The translations under genes and the position numbers were made by a program. From Buchnera aphidicola (Aphis nerii) (lineage in GTDB: Bacteria; Pseudomonadota; Gammaproteobacteria; Enterobacterales; Enterobacteriaceae): DNA of 64,000 nt. Shown one piece after another: positions 19,434 through 30,173 of this stretch. Location: positions 124,001 through 188,000 of the forward strand of contig NZ_CP034885.1 in assembly GCF_005083105.1 (NCBI RefSeq), in the 5' to 3' direction. The notes beneath the pieces are model-generated. The model ran no database searches. It saw only the letters and a program-made list of their open reading frames with translations, and had not been told where the DNA came from. How positions within the stretch are numbered: the stretch's first letter is position 1; each line of letters opens with the position of its first letter.

Positions 19434-19658
19434 AAATATCCATTTTTTATTTTATATTAATTTTAATATATTATTTTTTAAGTTTTCTATTTACACTTTA
19501 TATTTTTTTTTAAAAAATCTCAAGAAAATATTTTAAATTTTATTATTAACAGTTAATAAATTTAAAAATTTTTTTGAAGATAAAAAATTATGTATTAGAA
19601 TATCATTATGATAGTAAACTCGTTATAATAAAAAATTTAAAAATAAAGAAGAATAACA

Positions 19659-20960
19659 ATGAGAGTGTTTTTTATTTTAATTTTATATTTATTTTCAATT
19701 TTTTTTTCAAATTGTTTTTCGAAAAATTTTGAAATTGATAAAATTGTTGCTGTTGTAAATAATCAAGTTATATTAAATAGTGATATCAACCAAATTCTTT
19801 TTTATCTAAAACAAGAAAAAAACATTATTACGGTACCTTTAAAAATTAATTTTTTAACAGATAAAATATTAGAGAAATTAATTATAGATACATTGATTTT
19901 AGAAGAAGCAAAGAAATTCAATATTATAGTTTCTAATGATCAAGTAGATAATATGCTTAGAAATATTGCTTTTAAAAACCATATTACTTTTGATGAATTT
20001 AAAAAAAATATTATCAAAAATAATACCAATGATTTTTTTAATTATGAAGATTATATAAAAAATATTAAAAAATCATTGAAAATTAAAATATTACAAGATT
20101 ATATATTAAAAAATAGTATTCATATCACTAAAAAAGAAATATATTTTTTACTACATAATAAAATAAAAGAACAAAACGATCTTAAAAAAGTTAGTTTAAA
20201 GTGTATTGTTTTACCTTTTTTAAAAAAAGAAAATTCTAAATTAATTAAAAATAAAAAAATACTAGTTAATAATCTATTTAAAGTTATTAATGATAATTCT
20301 AATTTTGATGATTTTTATGAAAATTTCAAGAAAAATAAAAATGTTTTTTTAACAGAAAATATATCATTAAAACCTTTAAAAGGTTTAAAAAAATTATTTT
20401 CTAATAAATTATATATTTCTAAAAGAAATGAAGTATTAGGTCCTATTTTAGGTAAAAAAGGTTGGTATATTGTAAAAGTTGAGAATATTAAAAATAATAG
20501 TTTAAACAAAACTAACAAAACTACCACTGAATTTCATATTCAGCACTGTTTAGTACATCCTTCAACTATTTTAAGTGATGAACAAGCAAAAAAAGATATT
20601 TTTGCAATTTATAATGATATAAAAACAAAACATTATAGCTTTGAATATGCTGTAAGCAATTTCTCTCATGATATTAATTCATCTCATAAAAAAGGCGATT
20701 TAGGCTGGATTTCAAATAAATCATTTGATCGTTCTTTTAAAAATACTTTAAAAAATCTAAATGAAAATGAAATTAGCAAACCAATTAAATCTAAATTTGG
20801 ATGGCATATAATTAAATTATTAAAAAAACGTCGAATAAATGAGCATTGGAAATTAGAAAAAGAAAAAATCTATGAAACTTTATTACAACGTAAAATAAAA
20901 TTAGAAAAAATTAATTGGATTAACAAACTCAAAAATTCATCATATATAAATATTTTTTAA
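19659..20960 (+). CDS. surA: SurA, periplasmic outer-membrane protein chaperone and peptidyl-prolyl isomerase
   Basis: Escorts outer-membrane proteins through the periplasm. It has 433 residues (E. coli 428). A signal peptide covers about residues 1-22 (hydrophobic core then SNCFSK), and the mature protein starts FEIDKIVAVVNNQVILNSDI, the SurA N-domain signature. The second parvulin domain is recognisable (about 290-395: HIQHCLV, GDLGWISNKSFDRSF, PIKSKFGWHIIKL). The first parvulin domain (about 180-280) is strongly diverged, with only GPILGKKGWYIVKVEN clear. In E. coli pdxA lies between surA and rsmA; here the spacer is 63 bases. Confidence 0.93.
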   Translation: MRVFFILILYLFSIFFSNCFSKNFEIDKIVAVVNNQVILNSDINQILFYLKQEKNIITVPLKINFLTDKILEKLIIDTLILEEAKKFNIIVSNDQVDNMLRNIAFKNHITFDEFKKNIIKNNTNDFFNYEDYIKNIKKSLKIKILQDYILKNSIHITKKEIYFLLHNKIKEQNDLKKVSLKCIVLPFLKKENSKLIKNKKILVNNLFKVINDNSNFDDFYENFKKNKNVFLTENISLKPLKGLKKLFSNKLYISKRNEVLGPILGKKGWYIVKVENIKNNSLNKTNKTTTEFHIQHCLVHPSTILSDEQAKKDIFAIYNDIKTKHYSFEYAVSNFSHDINSSHKKGDLGWISNKSFDRSFKNTLKNLNENEISKPIKSKFGWHIIKLLKKRRINEHWKLEKEKIYETLLQRKIKLEKINWINKLKNSSYINIF

Positions 20961-21023
20961 ATTATTAAATTGATCATAAAAATTTTAACAAATTCTATAA
21001 TATTAAAATTAATAAAAATTTAA

Positions 21024-21839
21024 ATGAGAAAACATATTCCCCTAAAAAAATTTAGTCAAAATTTTCTTATAGATTCTTCTATAGTTAAAAAAATAGTTGA
21101 ATTTATTAATCCGCAATTAAATGAAATATTAGTTGAAATTGGTCCAGGACTTGCTGCATTAACTCGACCTGTTTGTAATTTAATAGATGAATTAATTGTA
21201 ATTGAAATCGATAAATATTTATTAGAAAGATTAAAAAAATGTTCATTTTACTCAAAATTGATAATATTTTATCAAGATGCTGTAAAATTTAATTATTTAA
21301 AATTGTTTAATAAAAAAGATAGATTAATTCGGGTTTTTGGTAATTTACCATATCATGTCGCTACGTCTTTAATATTAAATTTATTTAAAAATATTAAAAT
21401 TATTAAAGATATGAATTTTATGTTACAAAAAGAAGTTGCTGAACGCTTAGTTGCCCTACCGGGAAGTAAATCATATGGTCGTTTGAGTATTATTGCTCAA
21501 TATTACTGTAATATAAAAATATTATTAGACGTTTCACCGAAATGTTTTAGACCAGTTCCTAAAGTAGATTCAATATTTTTAAATTTAACGCCTTATACTA
21601 ATTTTTATCCTTATTTCACTCATAATGTAAAAGTTCTTAGTTATATTACAAATTTAGCTTTTCAAAAACGTAGAAAAATATTAAAAAATAGTTTAGGGAA
21701 ATTATTTTCTGAAAAAGTTTTAACAACATTAAATATTAATCCACAAGAAAGACCAGAAAATATTTCTATATTGCAATACTGTCAGTTATCTAATTACATC
21801 ATAGAAAATAATATATATTGCAAGTCTATTTCTATTTGA
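21024..21839 (+). CDS. rsmA: 16S rRNA dimethyladenosine transferase (KsgA)
   Basis: Dimethylates two adjacent adenosines near the 3' end of 16S rRNA as a late 30S quality check. It has 271 residues (E. coli 273). The methyltransferase motifs are SQNFLIDSSIV, EIGPGLAALTRPV (SAM loop) and GNLPYHVATSLI (catalytic motif IV). The C-terminal GRLSIIAQYYC, VPKVDSIFLNL and FQKRRKILKNSLG are typical. In E. coli apaG sits between rsmA and apaH; here only 32 bases separate them. Confidence 0.96.
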   Translation: MRKHIPLKKFSQNFLIDSSIVKKIVEFINPQLNEILVEIGPGLAALTRPVCNLIDELIVIEIDKYLLERLKKCSFYSKLIIFYQDAVKFNYLKLFNKKDRLIRVFGNLPYHVATSLILNLFKNIKIIKDMNFMLQKEVAERLVALPGSKSYGRLSIIAQYYCNIKILLDVSPKCFRPVPKVDSIFLNLTPYTNFYPYFTHNVKVLSYITNLAFQKRRKILKNSLGKLFSEKVLTTLNINPQERPENISILQYCQLSNYIIENNIYCKSISI

Positions 21840-21871
21840 ATATATATTACTTATACTTTAAGAGAAATAAA

Positions 21872-22684
21872 ATGAGCATTTATTTTATTAGTGATATTCA
21901 TGGTTGTTATAAAGAATTAAAACTACTTTTAAAAAAATCACATTTTAATATTAATAATGATTATTTATGGATTGCAGGTGATTTAGTTTCGAGGGGAAGA
22001 AATTCATTAGAGGTTATGAGGTATTTATATTCTATAAAAGATAGGATAAAAGTAGTACTTGGAAATCATGATCTAAATTTAATTGCAGTTTATTCTGGTA
22101 TTCAAAAAAATAAAAAAGAAAATTATTTCGATGATTTTTTATCTGCTCACGATAGTGATCAATTAATTAATTGGTTACGTTCTCAATCTATTTTAAAAAT
22201 TGATAAAAAACAAAAAATTATTATGGTACATGCAGGAATAAGTCCTCAATTAAATTTACAAGTAGCTCAAGAATGTTCTTTAGAAATTGAAGCATGTTTA
22301 TTAAGTAATAATTACCCTTTATTTTTAAAGTCTGTTTTAAATAACAAAATAAGTTATTGGGATTCTAATTACAAAAAAATTGATCAATTACGATATGGTA
22401 TTAATGTTTTTACACGTATAAGATATTGTTATCCTGATGGAAAGTTAAATCTTACATGTAAACAATCTCCTAGCATCGTTAAATATCCATTATTACCATG
22501 GTTTCTTATATCAAATGAATATATAAAAAAATATTCTATTATTTTTGGACATTGGTCATCTTTGAAGGGAACAAATGTACCATCTCAATTTTTTCCATTA
22601 GATCATGGGTGCTGTTGGGGTGGAGAATTATCAATATTACGATGGGAAGATAAAAAATATTTCCATCAATCTTATCAAAGATGA
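21872..22684 (+). CDS. apaH: Bis(5'-nucleosyl)-tetraphosphatase, symmetrical
   Basis: Hydrolyses Ap4A to ADP and removes Np4 RNA caps. I chose the ATG at 21872 (270 residues, MSIYFISDIHGCYKEL), preceded by AAGAGAAATA; the frame stays open upstream into rsmA but that part is not conserved. The metallophosphatase motifs are intact: DIHGCY, GDLVSRG, GNHDLNL, HAGISPQ and FGHWSSL. The E. coli protein is about ten residues longer. Confidence 0.96.
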   Translation: MSIYFISDIHGCYKELKLLLKKSHFNINNDYLWIAGDLVSRGRNSLEVMRYLYSIKDRIKVVLGNHDLNLIAVYSGIQKNKKENYFDDFLSAHDSDQLINWLRSQSILKIDKKQKIIMVHAGISPQLNLQVAQECSLEIEACLLSNNYPLFLKSVLNNKISYWDSNYKKIDQLRYGINVFTRIRYCYPDGKLNLTCKQSPSIVKYPLLPWFLISNEYIKKYSIIFGHWSSLKGTNVPSQFFPLDHGCCWGGELSILRWEDKKYFHQSYQR

Positions 22685-22712
22685 ATACATAACATAAATA
22701 TTTAATGACTAT

Positions 22713-23210
22713 CTATCTAACTAATATTTCGAAACAGAAATCATAATCATGTTGGCTATCTTTAAAAAAATTTTGCTTAAATATTGTTTTCCAATTTTTA
22801 AATAATTTGTATTTTGGAAAATAAGAATCTCCAATAATATTACAATTTACATGAGTTAAATATAATTTATTAGCATAAAACAACATTTGTTTATATATTT
22901 TACCTCCTCCAATAATCATGATTTCTTCATTTTGATTATATTTTGAGTATACAGTGGAGATTATAGCATTATTAATTGAATTTACCCATATAACATTTTT
23001 GTTAATTATTTTTTTTCGACTAATAACTATGTTATTTCGCGCAGGTAAAGCATTGATGAGAGATTCCCAAGTTAAACGTCCCATAATAATATTTTTATAT
23101 ATTGTGTTTTTTTTAAACCATTTTAAATCTTCTGGGAGTTTCCAAGGTATTTTATTTTTGTTACCAATAACTAAATTATTAGAAATAGCTGCTATTAAAC
23201 TAATTTTCAT
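22713..23210 (-). CDS. folA: Dihydrofolate reductase
   Basis: Reduces dihydrofolate to tetrahydrofolate with NADPH. It has 165 residues (E. coli 159). Substrate and cofactor elements are visible: MKISLIAAIS, IPWKLPEDLKWFK with the catalytic aspartate, MGRLTWESL, IMIIGGGKIYKQML and YLTHVNCNIIGDSYFP. It converges on apaH with 28 bases between and lies downstream of carB on the same strand, 74 bases away. Confidence 0.96.
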   Translation of the reverse strand: MKISLIAAISNNLVIGNKNKIPWKLPEDLKWFKKNTIYKNIIMGRLTWESLINALPARNNIVISRKKIINKNVIWVNSINNAIISTVYSKYNQNEEIMIIGGGKIYKQMLFYANKLYLTHVNCNIIGDSYFPKYKLFKNWKTIFKQNFFKDSQHDYDFCFEILVR

Positions 23211-23283
23211 GTCATTAAAATTTTTAAGAGTTATAAATATGTTTTACAACATATTTATAAAAAGTATTTTATTTAAAATAAGT

Positions 23284-26200
23284 TTAATGTTTTAAATTTA
23301 TTTTTTTATGAATTTCTTGTAATGATATAATATTTTTTATTGGGTCTTCATTCAACGCCATTACTGTAGCGAATGCACCATTAATAGTTGTATCATAGTG
23401 AACCCTATATTGTAAAGCACTTCGGCAGATTAATTTTGCATCCTTCATACCTTGATGACATGATGTTGTATTTACAATATATGCGTACTCTCCATTTTTC
23501 AAACGATCTTGTATATGAGGTCTACCTTCATATACTTTATTTACTAATCTAGAAATAATTCCAGATTTTTTTAAGGCTTTAGAAGTACCTCTAGTAGCAT
23601 CAATTTTAAATCCAAACTTTTGTAATTTGACTGCTAAATTTACAATATTTTTTTTATCATTATCTCGTACTGATAGCAATACACGTCCTGATTTTTTCAT
23701 GTTAGTATGAGCGCCAAGCATAGCTTTAGAAAATGCTTCTGAAAAATTTTTTCCAATGCCCATTACTTCCCCTGTAGATCTCATTTCTGGTCCCAATATA
23801 GGATCAACACCTTGAAATTTGTCAAAAGGTAAAACAGCTTCTTTGACTGAAAAGAACGATGGAATAATTTCTTTTGTGAAACCTTGTTCGTCTAATTTTT
23901 TACCACACATAACACGTACAGAAATTTTTGCAAGTGCCAATCCTGTCGCTTTTGATACAAATGGAACTGTTCGAGCAGCTCTTGGATTTACTTCAAGAAT
24001 ATATATTTCATTATTTTTAATTGCAAATTGGACATTCATTAATCCCTTTACAGATAATTCAAATGCTAATTTTTTAACTTGTTTTCTAATTTTATCTTGA
24101 ATTTTTCTTGTTAATGTATATGCTGGTAAAGAACATGCTGAATCTCCAGAATGTACTCCGGCTTGTTCAATGTGTTCCATAATACCTCCTATTAATACTG
24201 TTTTTCCATCACAGATAGCATCAACATCAACTTCTGTTGCATAATTTAAATATTGATCTAGTAAAATTGGAGTAGTATTTTTTTCTTTTAGTGTTGTTTT
24301 AAAATATTGATCTAATTCAGATGGTTCATAAACAATTTCCATTGCTCTACCCCCTAATACATAAGATGGTCGAACCATAATAGGGTAGCCAATTTGAAAT
24401 GCTTTTTGATGAGCTTCTTTTAAATTTAAAACAGTAGCGTTTAAAGGTTGTTTTAAATTTAATTTTGTTACAATTTTTTGAAAACGATTACGATCTTCTG
24501 CTTTATCAATAGAATCTGGTTTAGTTCCAATGATTGGTATTCCTTCTTTTTCAAACGCCTTTGCTAATTTTAATGGTGTTTGTCCACCATATTGAATAAT
24601 TACTCCGTAAGGTTGTTCGATTTTAACTATTTCTAAAACATTTTCTAATGTAATAGGTTCAAAGTAGAGTCTGTCAGATATATCATAATCTGTAGATACT
24701 GTTTCTGGATTACAATTAATCATAATTGCTTCAAAACCATCTTCTCTTAATGCTTGTGCAGCATGTACACAACAATAATCAAATTCTATTCCTTGTCCTA
24801 TTCTGTTAGGACCCCCTCCTATTATAATAATTTTTTTATTATTCTTTGTCGGATTTGCTTCACATTCATCTTCCCAGGTAGAATACATATACGCTGTTTC
24901 AGTGGAAAATTCAGCTGAACATGTATCAATTCTTTTATAAACAGGATGTAATTTTAATTTATATCGAAGATTACGTATGTCATTTTCTTTTTTATTTGTT
25001 AATATTGCTATGCGTAAATCTGAAAAACCTTTTCTTTTAATAAAATATAAAAATTTATAACTTAACCCGATAAATCCATTTTTTTTAATTTTTTCTTCTA
25101 AAATAATTATTTCTTGAATTTGTATGAGAAACCAAGGATCAATAGATGTTAATTCAAAAACATCGTCTATAGACATTCCTAATCTAAATGCATCACCGAT
25201 ATACCAAATTCTGTCTGCACCGGCTTCTTTTAGTTCATGTCTAATTTTTATTAAACATTTTGGATCTGATATAGATATTTTAGAATTGAAGCCACTTACT
25301 CCAATTTCTAATCCCCGAATAGCTTTTTGGATTGACTCCTGAAAGGTTCTTCCTATTGCCATTACTTCTCCAACAGATTTCATTTGAGTAGTCAATCTAT
25401 CATTACATCCTAAAAATTTTTCAAAATTAAATCTGGGTATTTTAGTTACTATATAATCTATTGATGGTTCAAAAGACGCTGTTGTATTTGTACCTGTAAT
25501 ATCATTAGCAAGCTCGTCTAATGTATATCCTACTGCTAATTTAGCAGCAATTTTTGCAATTGGAAATCCTGTAGCTTTAGATGCTAATGCAGAAGATCGA
25601 GAAACTCTAGGATTCATTTCAATAACTATCATGCGACCATTTTTTGGATTAATTGCAAATTGTACATTCGAACCTCCAGTTTCTACTCCGATTTCTTCTA
25701 AAATAGCCATAGATGCATTTCGCATAATCTGGTATTCTTTATCAGTTAAAGTTTGTGCTGGAGCTACAGTAATTGAATCCCCGGTATGAATTCCCATAGG
25801 ATCTAAATTTTCAATAGAACATACAATAATACAATTATTGTTTTTATCTCGTACAACTTCCATTTCATATTCTTTCCAACCGATTAATGATTCATCAATT
25901 AATAATTCAGTAGTAGGAGATAATTTTAATCCTCTTTCACAAATTTCTTCAAATTCTTCTTGGTTATAAGCAATGCCGCCACCACTTCCACCCATGGTAA
26001 AAGAAGGTCTAATAATACATGGAAATCCTACATTTTTTACTACAGATAATGCTTCTTTAATATTATGTGCAATACCACATTTTGCAGTTTTTAGATTAAT
26101 TTTTTTCATTGAATATTCAAATAATTTTCTATCTTCTGCCTTATTAATTGCATCAATCGTAGCACCTATAATTTTAACATTAAACTTTTTTAGTATTCCT

Positions 26201-26514
26201 CTTCGATTTAGTTCTAAAGCACAATTAAGTGCTGTTTGACCCCCCATTGTAGGAAGCAATGCATCTGGACGTTCTTTAATTATAATTTTTCTTACTATTT
26301 TCCAGTGAATAGGCTCAATATATGTAGAATCTGCCATATATGGATCAGTCATAATAGTAGCAGGATTTGAATTAACAAGAATAATTTTATAACCTTCTTC
26401 ATGTAATGCTTTACATGCTTGTGCACCTGAATAATCAAATTCACATGCTTGTCCAATTACAATAGGACCTGCACCGAGAATTAAGATAGATTTTATATCA
26501 GTAGATTTAGGCAT
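23284..26514 (-). CDS. carB: Carbamoyl-phosphate synthase large subunit
   Basis: Makes carbamoyl phosphate from bicarbonate, ATP and ammonia delivered by CarA, for arginine and pyrimidine synthesis. At 1076 residues (E. coli 1073) it has the duplicated structure: carboxyphosphate half about 1-400, oligomerisation domain about 400-550, carbamoyl-phosphate half about 553-935 and C-terminal allosteric domain. Paired ATP-grasp signatures appear as [19 protein letters not shown] and [18 protein letters not shown], and [12 protein letters not shown] and [12 protein letters not shown]. It starts 13 bases after the carA stop. Confidence 0.98.
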   Translation of the reverse strand: MPKSTDIKSILILGAGPIVIGQACEFDYSGAQACKALHEEGYKIILVNSNPATIMTDPYMADSTYIEPIHWKIVRKIIIKERPDALLPTMGGQTALNCALELNRRGILKKFNVKIIGATIDAINKAEDRKLFEYSMKKINLKTAKCGIAHNIKEALSVVKNVGFPCIIRPSFTMGGSGGGIAYNQEEFEEICERGLKLSPTTELLIDESLIGWKEYEMEVVRDKNNNCIIVCSIENLDPMGIHTGDSITVAPAQTLTDKEYQIMRNASMAILEEIGVETGGSNVQFAINPKNGRMIVIEMNPRVSRSSALASKATGFPIAKIAAKLAVGYTLDELANDITGTNTTASFEPSIDYIVTKIPRFNFEKFLGCNDRLTTQMKSVGEVMAIGRTFQESIQKAIRGLEIGVSGFNSKISISDPKCLIKIRHELKEAGADRIWYIGDAFRLGMSIDDVFELTSIDPWFLIQIQEIIILEEKIKKNGFIGLSYKFLYFIKRKGFSDLRIAILTNKKENDIRNLRYKLKLHPVYKRIDTCSAEFSTETAYMYSTWEDECEANPTKNNKKIIIIGGGPNRIGQGIEFDYCCVHAAQALREDGFEAIMINCNPETVSTDYDISDRLYFEPITLENVLEIVKIEQPYGVIIQYGGQTPLKLAKAFEKEGIPIIGTKPDSIDKAEDRNRFQKIVTKLNLKQPLNATVLNLKEAHQKAFQIGYPIMVRPSYVLGGRAMEIVYEPSELDQYFKTTLKEKNTTPILLDQYLNYATEVDVDAICDGKTVLIGGIMEHIEQAGVHSGDSACSLPAYTLTRKIQDKIRKQVKKLAFELSVKGLMNVQFAIKNNEIYILEVNPRAARTVPFVSKATGLALAKISVRVMCGKKLDEQGFTKEIIPSFFSVKEAVLPFDKFQGVDPILGPEMRSTGEVMGIGKNFSEAFSKAMLGAHTNMKKSGRVLLSVRDNDKKNIVNLAVKLQKFGFKIDATRGTSKALKKSGIISRLVNKVYEGRPHIQDRLKNGEYAYIVNTTSCHQGMKDAKLICRSALQYRVHYDTTINGAFATVMALNEDPIKNIISLQEIHKKINLKH

Positions 26515-26527
26515 TTTTTTTCCCTAA

Positions 26528-27667
26528 TTAATTACTGAGTTTTGTTTGATTAAGTAATTTTATAAAATGATCAAATAAATAGGATGCATCATGTGGACCA
26601 GGGCTAGCTTCTGGATGCCCTTGAAAGCTAAAAGCTAGTTTATCAGTGAGAGATAATCCTTGTAGAGTACCATCAAAAAGTGAAGTATGTGTTATAGAAA
26701 TATTATTTGGCATCTCTTTTGTATCAACAGTAAAACTATGATTTTGTGACGTAATAATGACACGATTTGTTTTGAGTTCTCTTACTGGATGATTACCTCC
26801 ATGGTGACCGAATTTCATTTTAATAATATTAGCTCCACTAGCTAATGCGAGTAGTTGATGTCCTAAACATATGCCAAACATTGGAATATTAGCTTTTAAA
26901 AAATCTTGAATAGATTTAATTGCATAATGACACGGTCTTGGATCACCTGGTCCATTAGATAAAAAAATTCCGTCAGGAGATAAATTTAATACTGTTTTTG
27001 AACTTGTTTTAGCAGGTACTATAGTTAAATAACATCCTCGATCTACTAACATACGTAATATATTTCGTTTGACACCAAAATCATATACAATAATATGGAA
27101 TATATTTTTTTTTTCAGAACATGTTTTTTTTTTGTTAATGTTAAAACTACCCTGATTCCAATGATAAATATTTTTAGTAGTTACTTTTTTAGCTAAATCT
27201 AATCCTTGTAAACTTAAGCAATTTTTAGCTTTTTCATGTGCTATAATATAGTTTTCTTTTTTATTTTCTATAATACACCCATTTTGTGATCCCTTTGTTC
27301 GTAAAATTCTTGTTAATTTTCTTGTATCAATATCAGATATTGCGATAATATTATTTTCTTTTAAATAATCAGAAAAGCTTTTTTCACTACGAAAATTACT
27401 CGATATAGGAGACATGTCACGAATGATTAAACCTCTTATGTGGACTTTAGAGGATTCTTCATCATTTTTATTCGTACCAATGTTTCCAATATGAGGATGA
27501 GTTAGTGTTACAATTTGATGTGAGTAAGAAGGATCAGTGATTATTTCTTGGTATCCAGTAATTGATGTGTTAAAAACAACTTCTCCTACAGTTGTTCCTT
27601 TAGCTCCAATAGAACGTCCATGAAATCTAGTGCCATCTTCTAAAACTAATACTGCTTCTTGTCCCAA
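26528..27667 (-). CDS. carA: Carbamoyl-phosphate synthase small subunit (UUG start)
   Basis: Glutamine amidotransferase subunit supplying ammonia to CarB. I place the start at a TTG (27667) with GGAGG five bases upstream, giving 379 residues (E. coli 382); the frame also opens at another TTG at 27679, which has no ribosome site. E. coli carA is known to initiate at UUG. The N-terminal domain has [11 protein letters not shown] and [17 protein letters not shown]. The class I amidotransferase domain has the nucleophile in [13 protein letters not shown] and the histidine/glutamate pair in [10 protein letters not shown]. Two T10 runs inside (27105-27114, 27124-27133) stay in frame. Order dapB-carA-carB is as in E. 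coli. Confidence 0.96.
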   Translation of the reverse strand: MGQEAVLVLEDGTRFHGRSIGAKGTTVGEVVFNTSITGYQEIITDPSYSHQIVTLTHPHIGNIGTNKNDEESSKVHIRGLIIRDMSPISSNFRSEKSFSDYLKENNIIAISDIDTRKLTRILRTKGSQNGCIIENKKENYIIAHEKAKNCLSLQGLDLAKKVTTKNIYHWNQGSFNINKKKTCSEKKNIFHIIVYDFGVKRNILRMLVDRGCYLTIVPAKTSSKTVLNLSPDGIFLSNGPGDPRPCHYAIKSIQDFLKANIPMFGICLGHQLLALASGANIIKMKFGHHGGNHPVRELKTNRVIITSQNHSFTVDTKEMPNNISITHTSLFDGTLQGLSLTDKLAFSFQGHPEASPGPHDASYLFDHFIKLLNQTKLSN

Positions 27668-27859
27668 AACATCCTCCAAAAAATTTTTTTAATATTGATT
27701 GAGTTACAAATAATAAGTAAAATATTTTGAAAAATTAAATTTTAACTAAAATTAATATTTTTGTCTATTTATCGTGATAAATATTTTATACATTTTAGTT
27801 TTAAAAGTTTATTTTTTAAAAAATATAAAATTAATATAATTATTCTCAAAATACACGAT

Positions 27860-28678
27860 TTATAACATGTTTTTTAACAAATCTTTCATAGTAAATAATC
27901 CTTTATTTTTCGAAACAACCCAAATAGCTGATTGAATCGCGCCTTTTGCAAAAGATTTTCTATTGAAAGCTGTATGAGTAATATTAATTTCTTCTTCAGA
28001 ATTTGTAAATATTACAGAGTGTTTCCCAATAATATTTCCTGATCTTATACTAGAAAATCCAATTTTTTTTGGTTCTCTAATTTTTGTAAATCCTTTTTTA
28101 TGATATAAAGAACTTTTATTTAAATCCCATTTCATAATTTTTGATATAGTTTCTCCAATTGTTATTGCAGTTCCTGAAGGAATATCAATTTTATTACGAT
28201 GATGAAATTCTATAATATCAATATCAGAATTATTTCCTAAAATTTTAGTAGTTTTTTTAACTAATTCACAAAGCAAATTTACACCTATACTGAAATTTGA
28301 TGCTGCTAAAATAGCAATATTTTTTGAATATAATTCGATGGTTTTTATTTCTGTATTTGAAAATCCAGTAGTGCCAATAATTATTTTTTTTTGAAATGTA
28401 TTACAATATTCTAAATATTTTAATGTTGCACTGGGACATGTAAAATCAATTAAAACATCAAAATCATTTTTATTAATATTTAAATGATCCTTAATAAGAA
28501 CTCCTATATTTCCTATTCCGATTTCTTTTCCAATATCACAATTAATTAATGGATGATGTTTTTTTACTATAGCTGCAGTTAGACAAGTATTTTTGTTTTT
28601 TTGTATTTCTTTAACTAACATTTGCCCCATTCGACCTAAAGGGCCAGTAATTGCAATACGAGTTATTTTTTTATTCAT
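27860..28678 (-). CDS. dapB: 4-hydroxy-tetrahydrodipicolinate reductase
   Basis: NAD(P)H-dependent step of the diaminopimelate-lysine pathway, feeding both peptidoglycan and lysine supplied to the host. From the ATG at 28678 it is 272 residues (E. coli 273); a TTG three codons upstream is possible but unneeded. Motifs: the nucleotide loop ITGPLGRMGQ, IDFTCPSATL, GTTGFSN, the active-site region EFHHRNKIDIPSGTA and the C-terminal HTAFNRKSFAKGAIQSA. It lies six bases after ispH. A 181-base spacer with no gene separates it from carA. Confidence 0.96.
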   Translation of the reverse strand: MNKKITRIAITGPLGRMGQMLVKEIQKNKNTCLTAAIVKKHHPLINCDIGKEIGIGNIGVLIKDHLNINKNDFDVLIDFTCPSATLKYLEYCNTFQKKIIIGTTGFSNTEIKTIELYSKNIAILAASNFSIGVNLLCELVKKTTKILGNNSDIDIIEFHHRNKIDIPSGTAITIGETISKIMKWDLNKSSLYHKKGFTKIREPKKIGFSSIRSGNIIGKHSVIFTNSEEEINITHTAFNRKSFAKGAIQSAIWVVSKNKGLFTMKDLLKNML

Positions 28679-28683
28679 ATTTT

Positions 28684-29628
28684 TCAACTTGATAAAAATG
28701 TTAAATGTTTAGGTATATTAAAATTTATTTTTTCTTCAGTTCCTAAAACTTCCTTCGTTTTTTTAGCTCCTATTTTTTGTAAATATTTAATTACTTGTGT
28801 TACTAAAAATTCTGGTGCAGATGCTCCTGCTGTAATACCAATATATTTTATATTTTTTATCCAATTTACTTGAATATCTTGAAATGATTCAATTTGTTTA
28901 GTACATACTCCAGTTTCTTCTCCTATTTCAGCAAGACGATTAGAATTTGAAGAATTTTTAGATCCTATAACAAATATCATATCAACTATTTTTGATAATT
29001 TAATAACTGCATTTTGTCGATTAGTTGTTGCATAACATATATCTTCTTTTTTAGGACCAGAAATGTGTGGGAATTTGTTTTTTAAAGATTCAATAATAGC
29101 TTTAGTATATGTAATAGATAATGTTGTTTGTGTGAAGTAATTTAATTTTTTACTGTTTTTTTCAATTGATAGTTTATCGACATCTTCTATTGATTCAATA
29201 AGATGTATTTTACCATTTTTATTGTTATATTGTCCTATTGTTCCGATTACTTCAGGGTGTCCTTTATGACCAATAAAAATAGTTTCTATGTTTTTTTTGC
29301 TTGCTTTTTCAACTTCCTTGTGTACCTTTGTAACTAAAGGGCAAGTTGCATTTAAAATTATTAATTGTTTTTTTATAGCTTTTTTTTCGGTTTTTTTTGA
29401 AACCCCATGAGCAGAAAAAACTACTATTGAATTGTTTGGAATATCTGAAATTTTTTCAACAAAAACAACTCCTTTTTTACGTAATTGTTGTATAACATAT
29501 TGATTATGTACTAATTCATGTTTAACATAAATAGTTTTTTTATAAATTTTTAATGCATTTTCAACAATTAAAATAGCTCTTTTAACACCTGCACAAAAAC
29601 CTCTTGGATTAGCTAATAAAATATCCAC
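28684..29628 (-). CDS. ispH: 4-hydroxy-3-methylbut-2-enyl diphosphate reductase (GUG start)
   Basis: Last step of the methylerythritol pathway, making IPP and DMAPP with a 4Fe-4S cluster. It has 314 residues (E. coli 316). The three cluster cysteines lie in NPRGFCAGV, LNATCPLVTKVH and KEDICYATTNRQ. Other blocks are HELVHNQYV, SAHGVS, GHKGHPEVIGT, VIGSKNSSNSNRL and GITAGASAPE. The start is GTG at 29628. In E. coli fkpB lies between lspA and ispH; here 74 non-coding bases remain. Confidence 0.97.
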   Translation of the reverse strand: MDILLANPRGFCAGVKRAILIVENALKIYKKTIYVKHELVHNQYVIQQLRKKGVVFVEKISDIPNNSIVVFSAHGVSKKTEKKAIKKQLIILNATCPLVTKVHKEVEKASKKNIETIFIGHKGHPEVIGTIGQYNNKNGKIHLIESIEDVDKLSIEKNSKKLNYFTQTTLSITYTKAIIESLKNKFPHISGPKKEDICYATTNRQNAVIKLSKIVDMIFVIGSKNSSNSNRLAEIGEETGVCTKQIESFQDIQVNWIKNIKYIGITAGASAPEFLVTQVIKYLQKIGAKKTKEVLGTEEKINFNIPKHLTFLSS

Positions 29629-29702
29629 TTATGTGAAGCCTCAAAAAAAATTTATATTAAAGTAATATATTTTATTGTAAAATTTTTAAAAAAATAATAA
29701 AT

Positions 29703-30173
29703 TTATTGTTTTTTAATAATTTTATATGTATTTTTTATATATATAACTACTCCAATAAAAATACTACAATCAGATATATTGAATGTGGCAAAATGCCAAT
29801 TATCAATGTGTATATCAATGAAATCTATAACAAATCCATAGTAAATACGATCAATTAAGTTCCCCATGGCTCCTGCAATAATAAGGCAATAAGCTAATTT
29901 TTTATCTCTTTTGTTTGATTTCAAAATTTTTTTAAATATTATTAATATAATAATTATACTTAATATTGACAAAAAAAATCTATTCCATAAATTTTCATTT
30001 GATAAAATGCTAAAAGCAACTCCATAATTATGTACATGAAATAAATTTAATACTGATACAATTTTTTTTGTTTCATATAAGTTTAAATTATTAAAAACTA
30101 AATATTTAGAAAGAATATCTAACATTAAAAAAAATATTGTGATTAAAAAATATTTTTTATGCATTTGTTTCAT
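29703..30173 (-). CDS. lspA: Lipoprotein signal peptidase (signal peptidase II)
   Basis: Cleaves the signal peptide of prolipoproteins in the inner membrane. It has 156 residues with four transmembrane helices at about 8-26, 64-83, 93-110 and 135-152. The two catalytic aspartates are in [10 protein letters not shown] and FNISDCSIF, and [11 protein letters not shown] is the conserved first-loop block. Its ATG overlaps the ileS stop in ATGA, so the two are translationally coupled. Its substrates are probably few in a reduced envelope. Confidence 0.95.
   Translation of the reverse strand: MKQMHKKYFLITIFFLMLDILSKYLVFNNLNLYETKKIVSVLNLFHVHNYGVAFSILSNENLWNRFFLSILSIIIILIIFKKILKSNKRDKKLAYCLIIAGAMGNLIDRIYYGFVIDFIDIHIDNWHFATFNISDCSIFIGVVIYIKNTYKIIKKQ

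Noticed and set aside
25973..26239. Overlapping frame opposite carB as a real gene
   Set aside because: It mirrors conserved CarB codons on the other strand, has no ribosome site and resembles no known family. The same holds for the frames opposite carB, yabI, dnaK, dnaJ, nuoF and nuoE.
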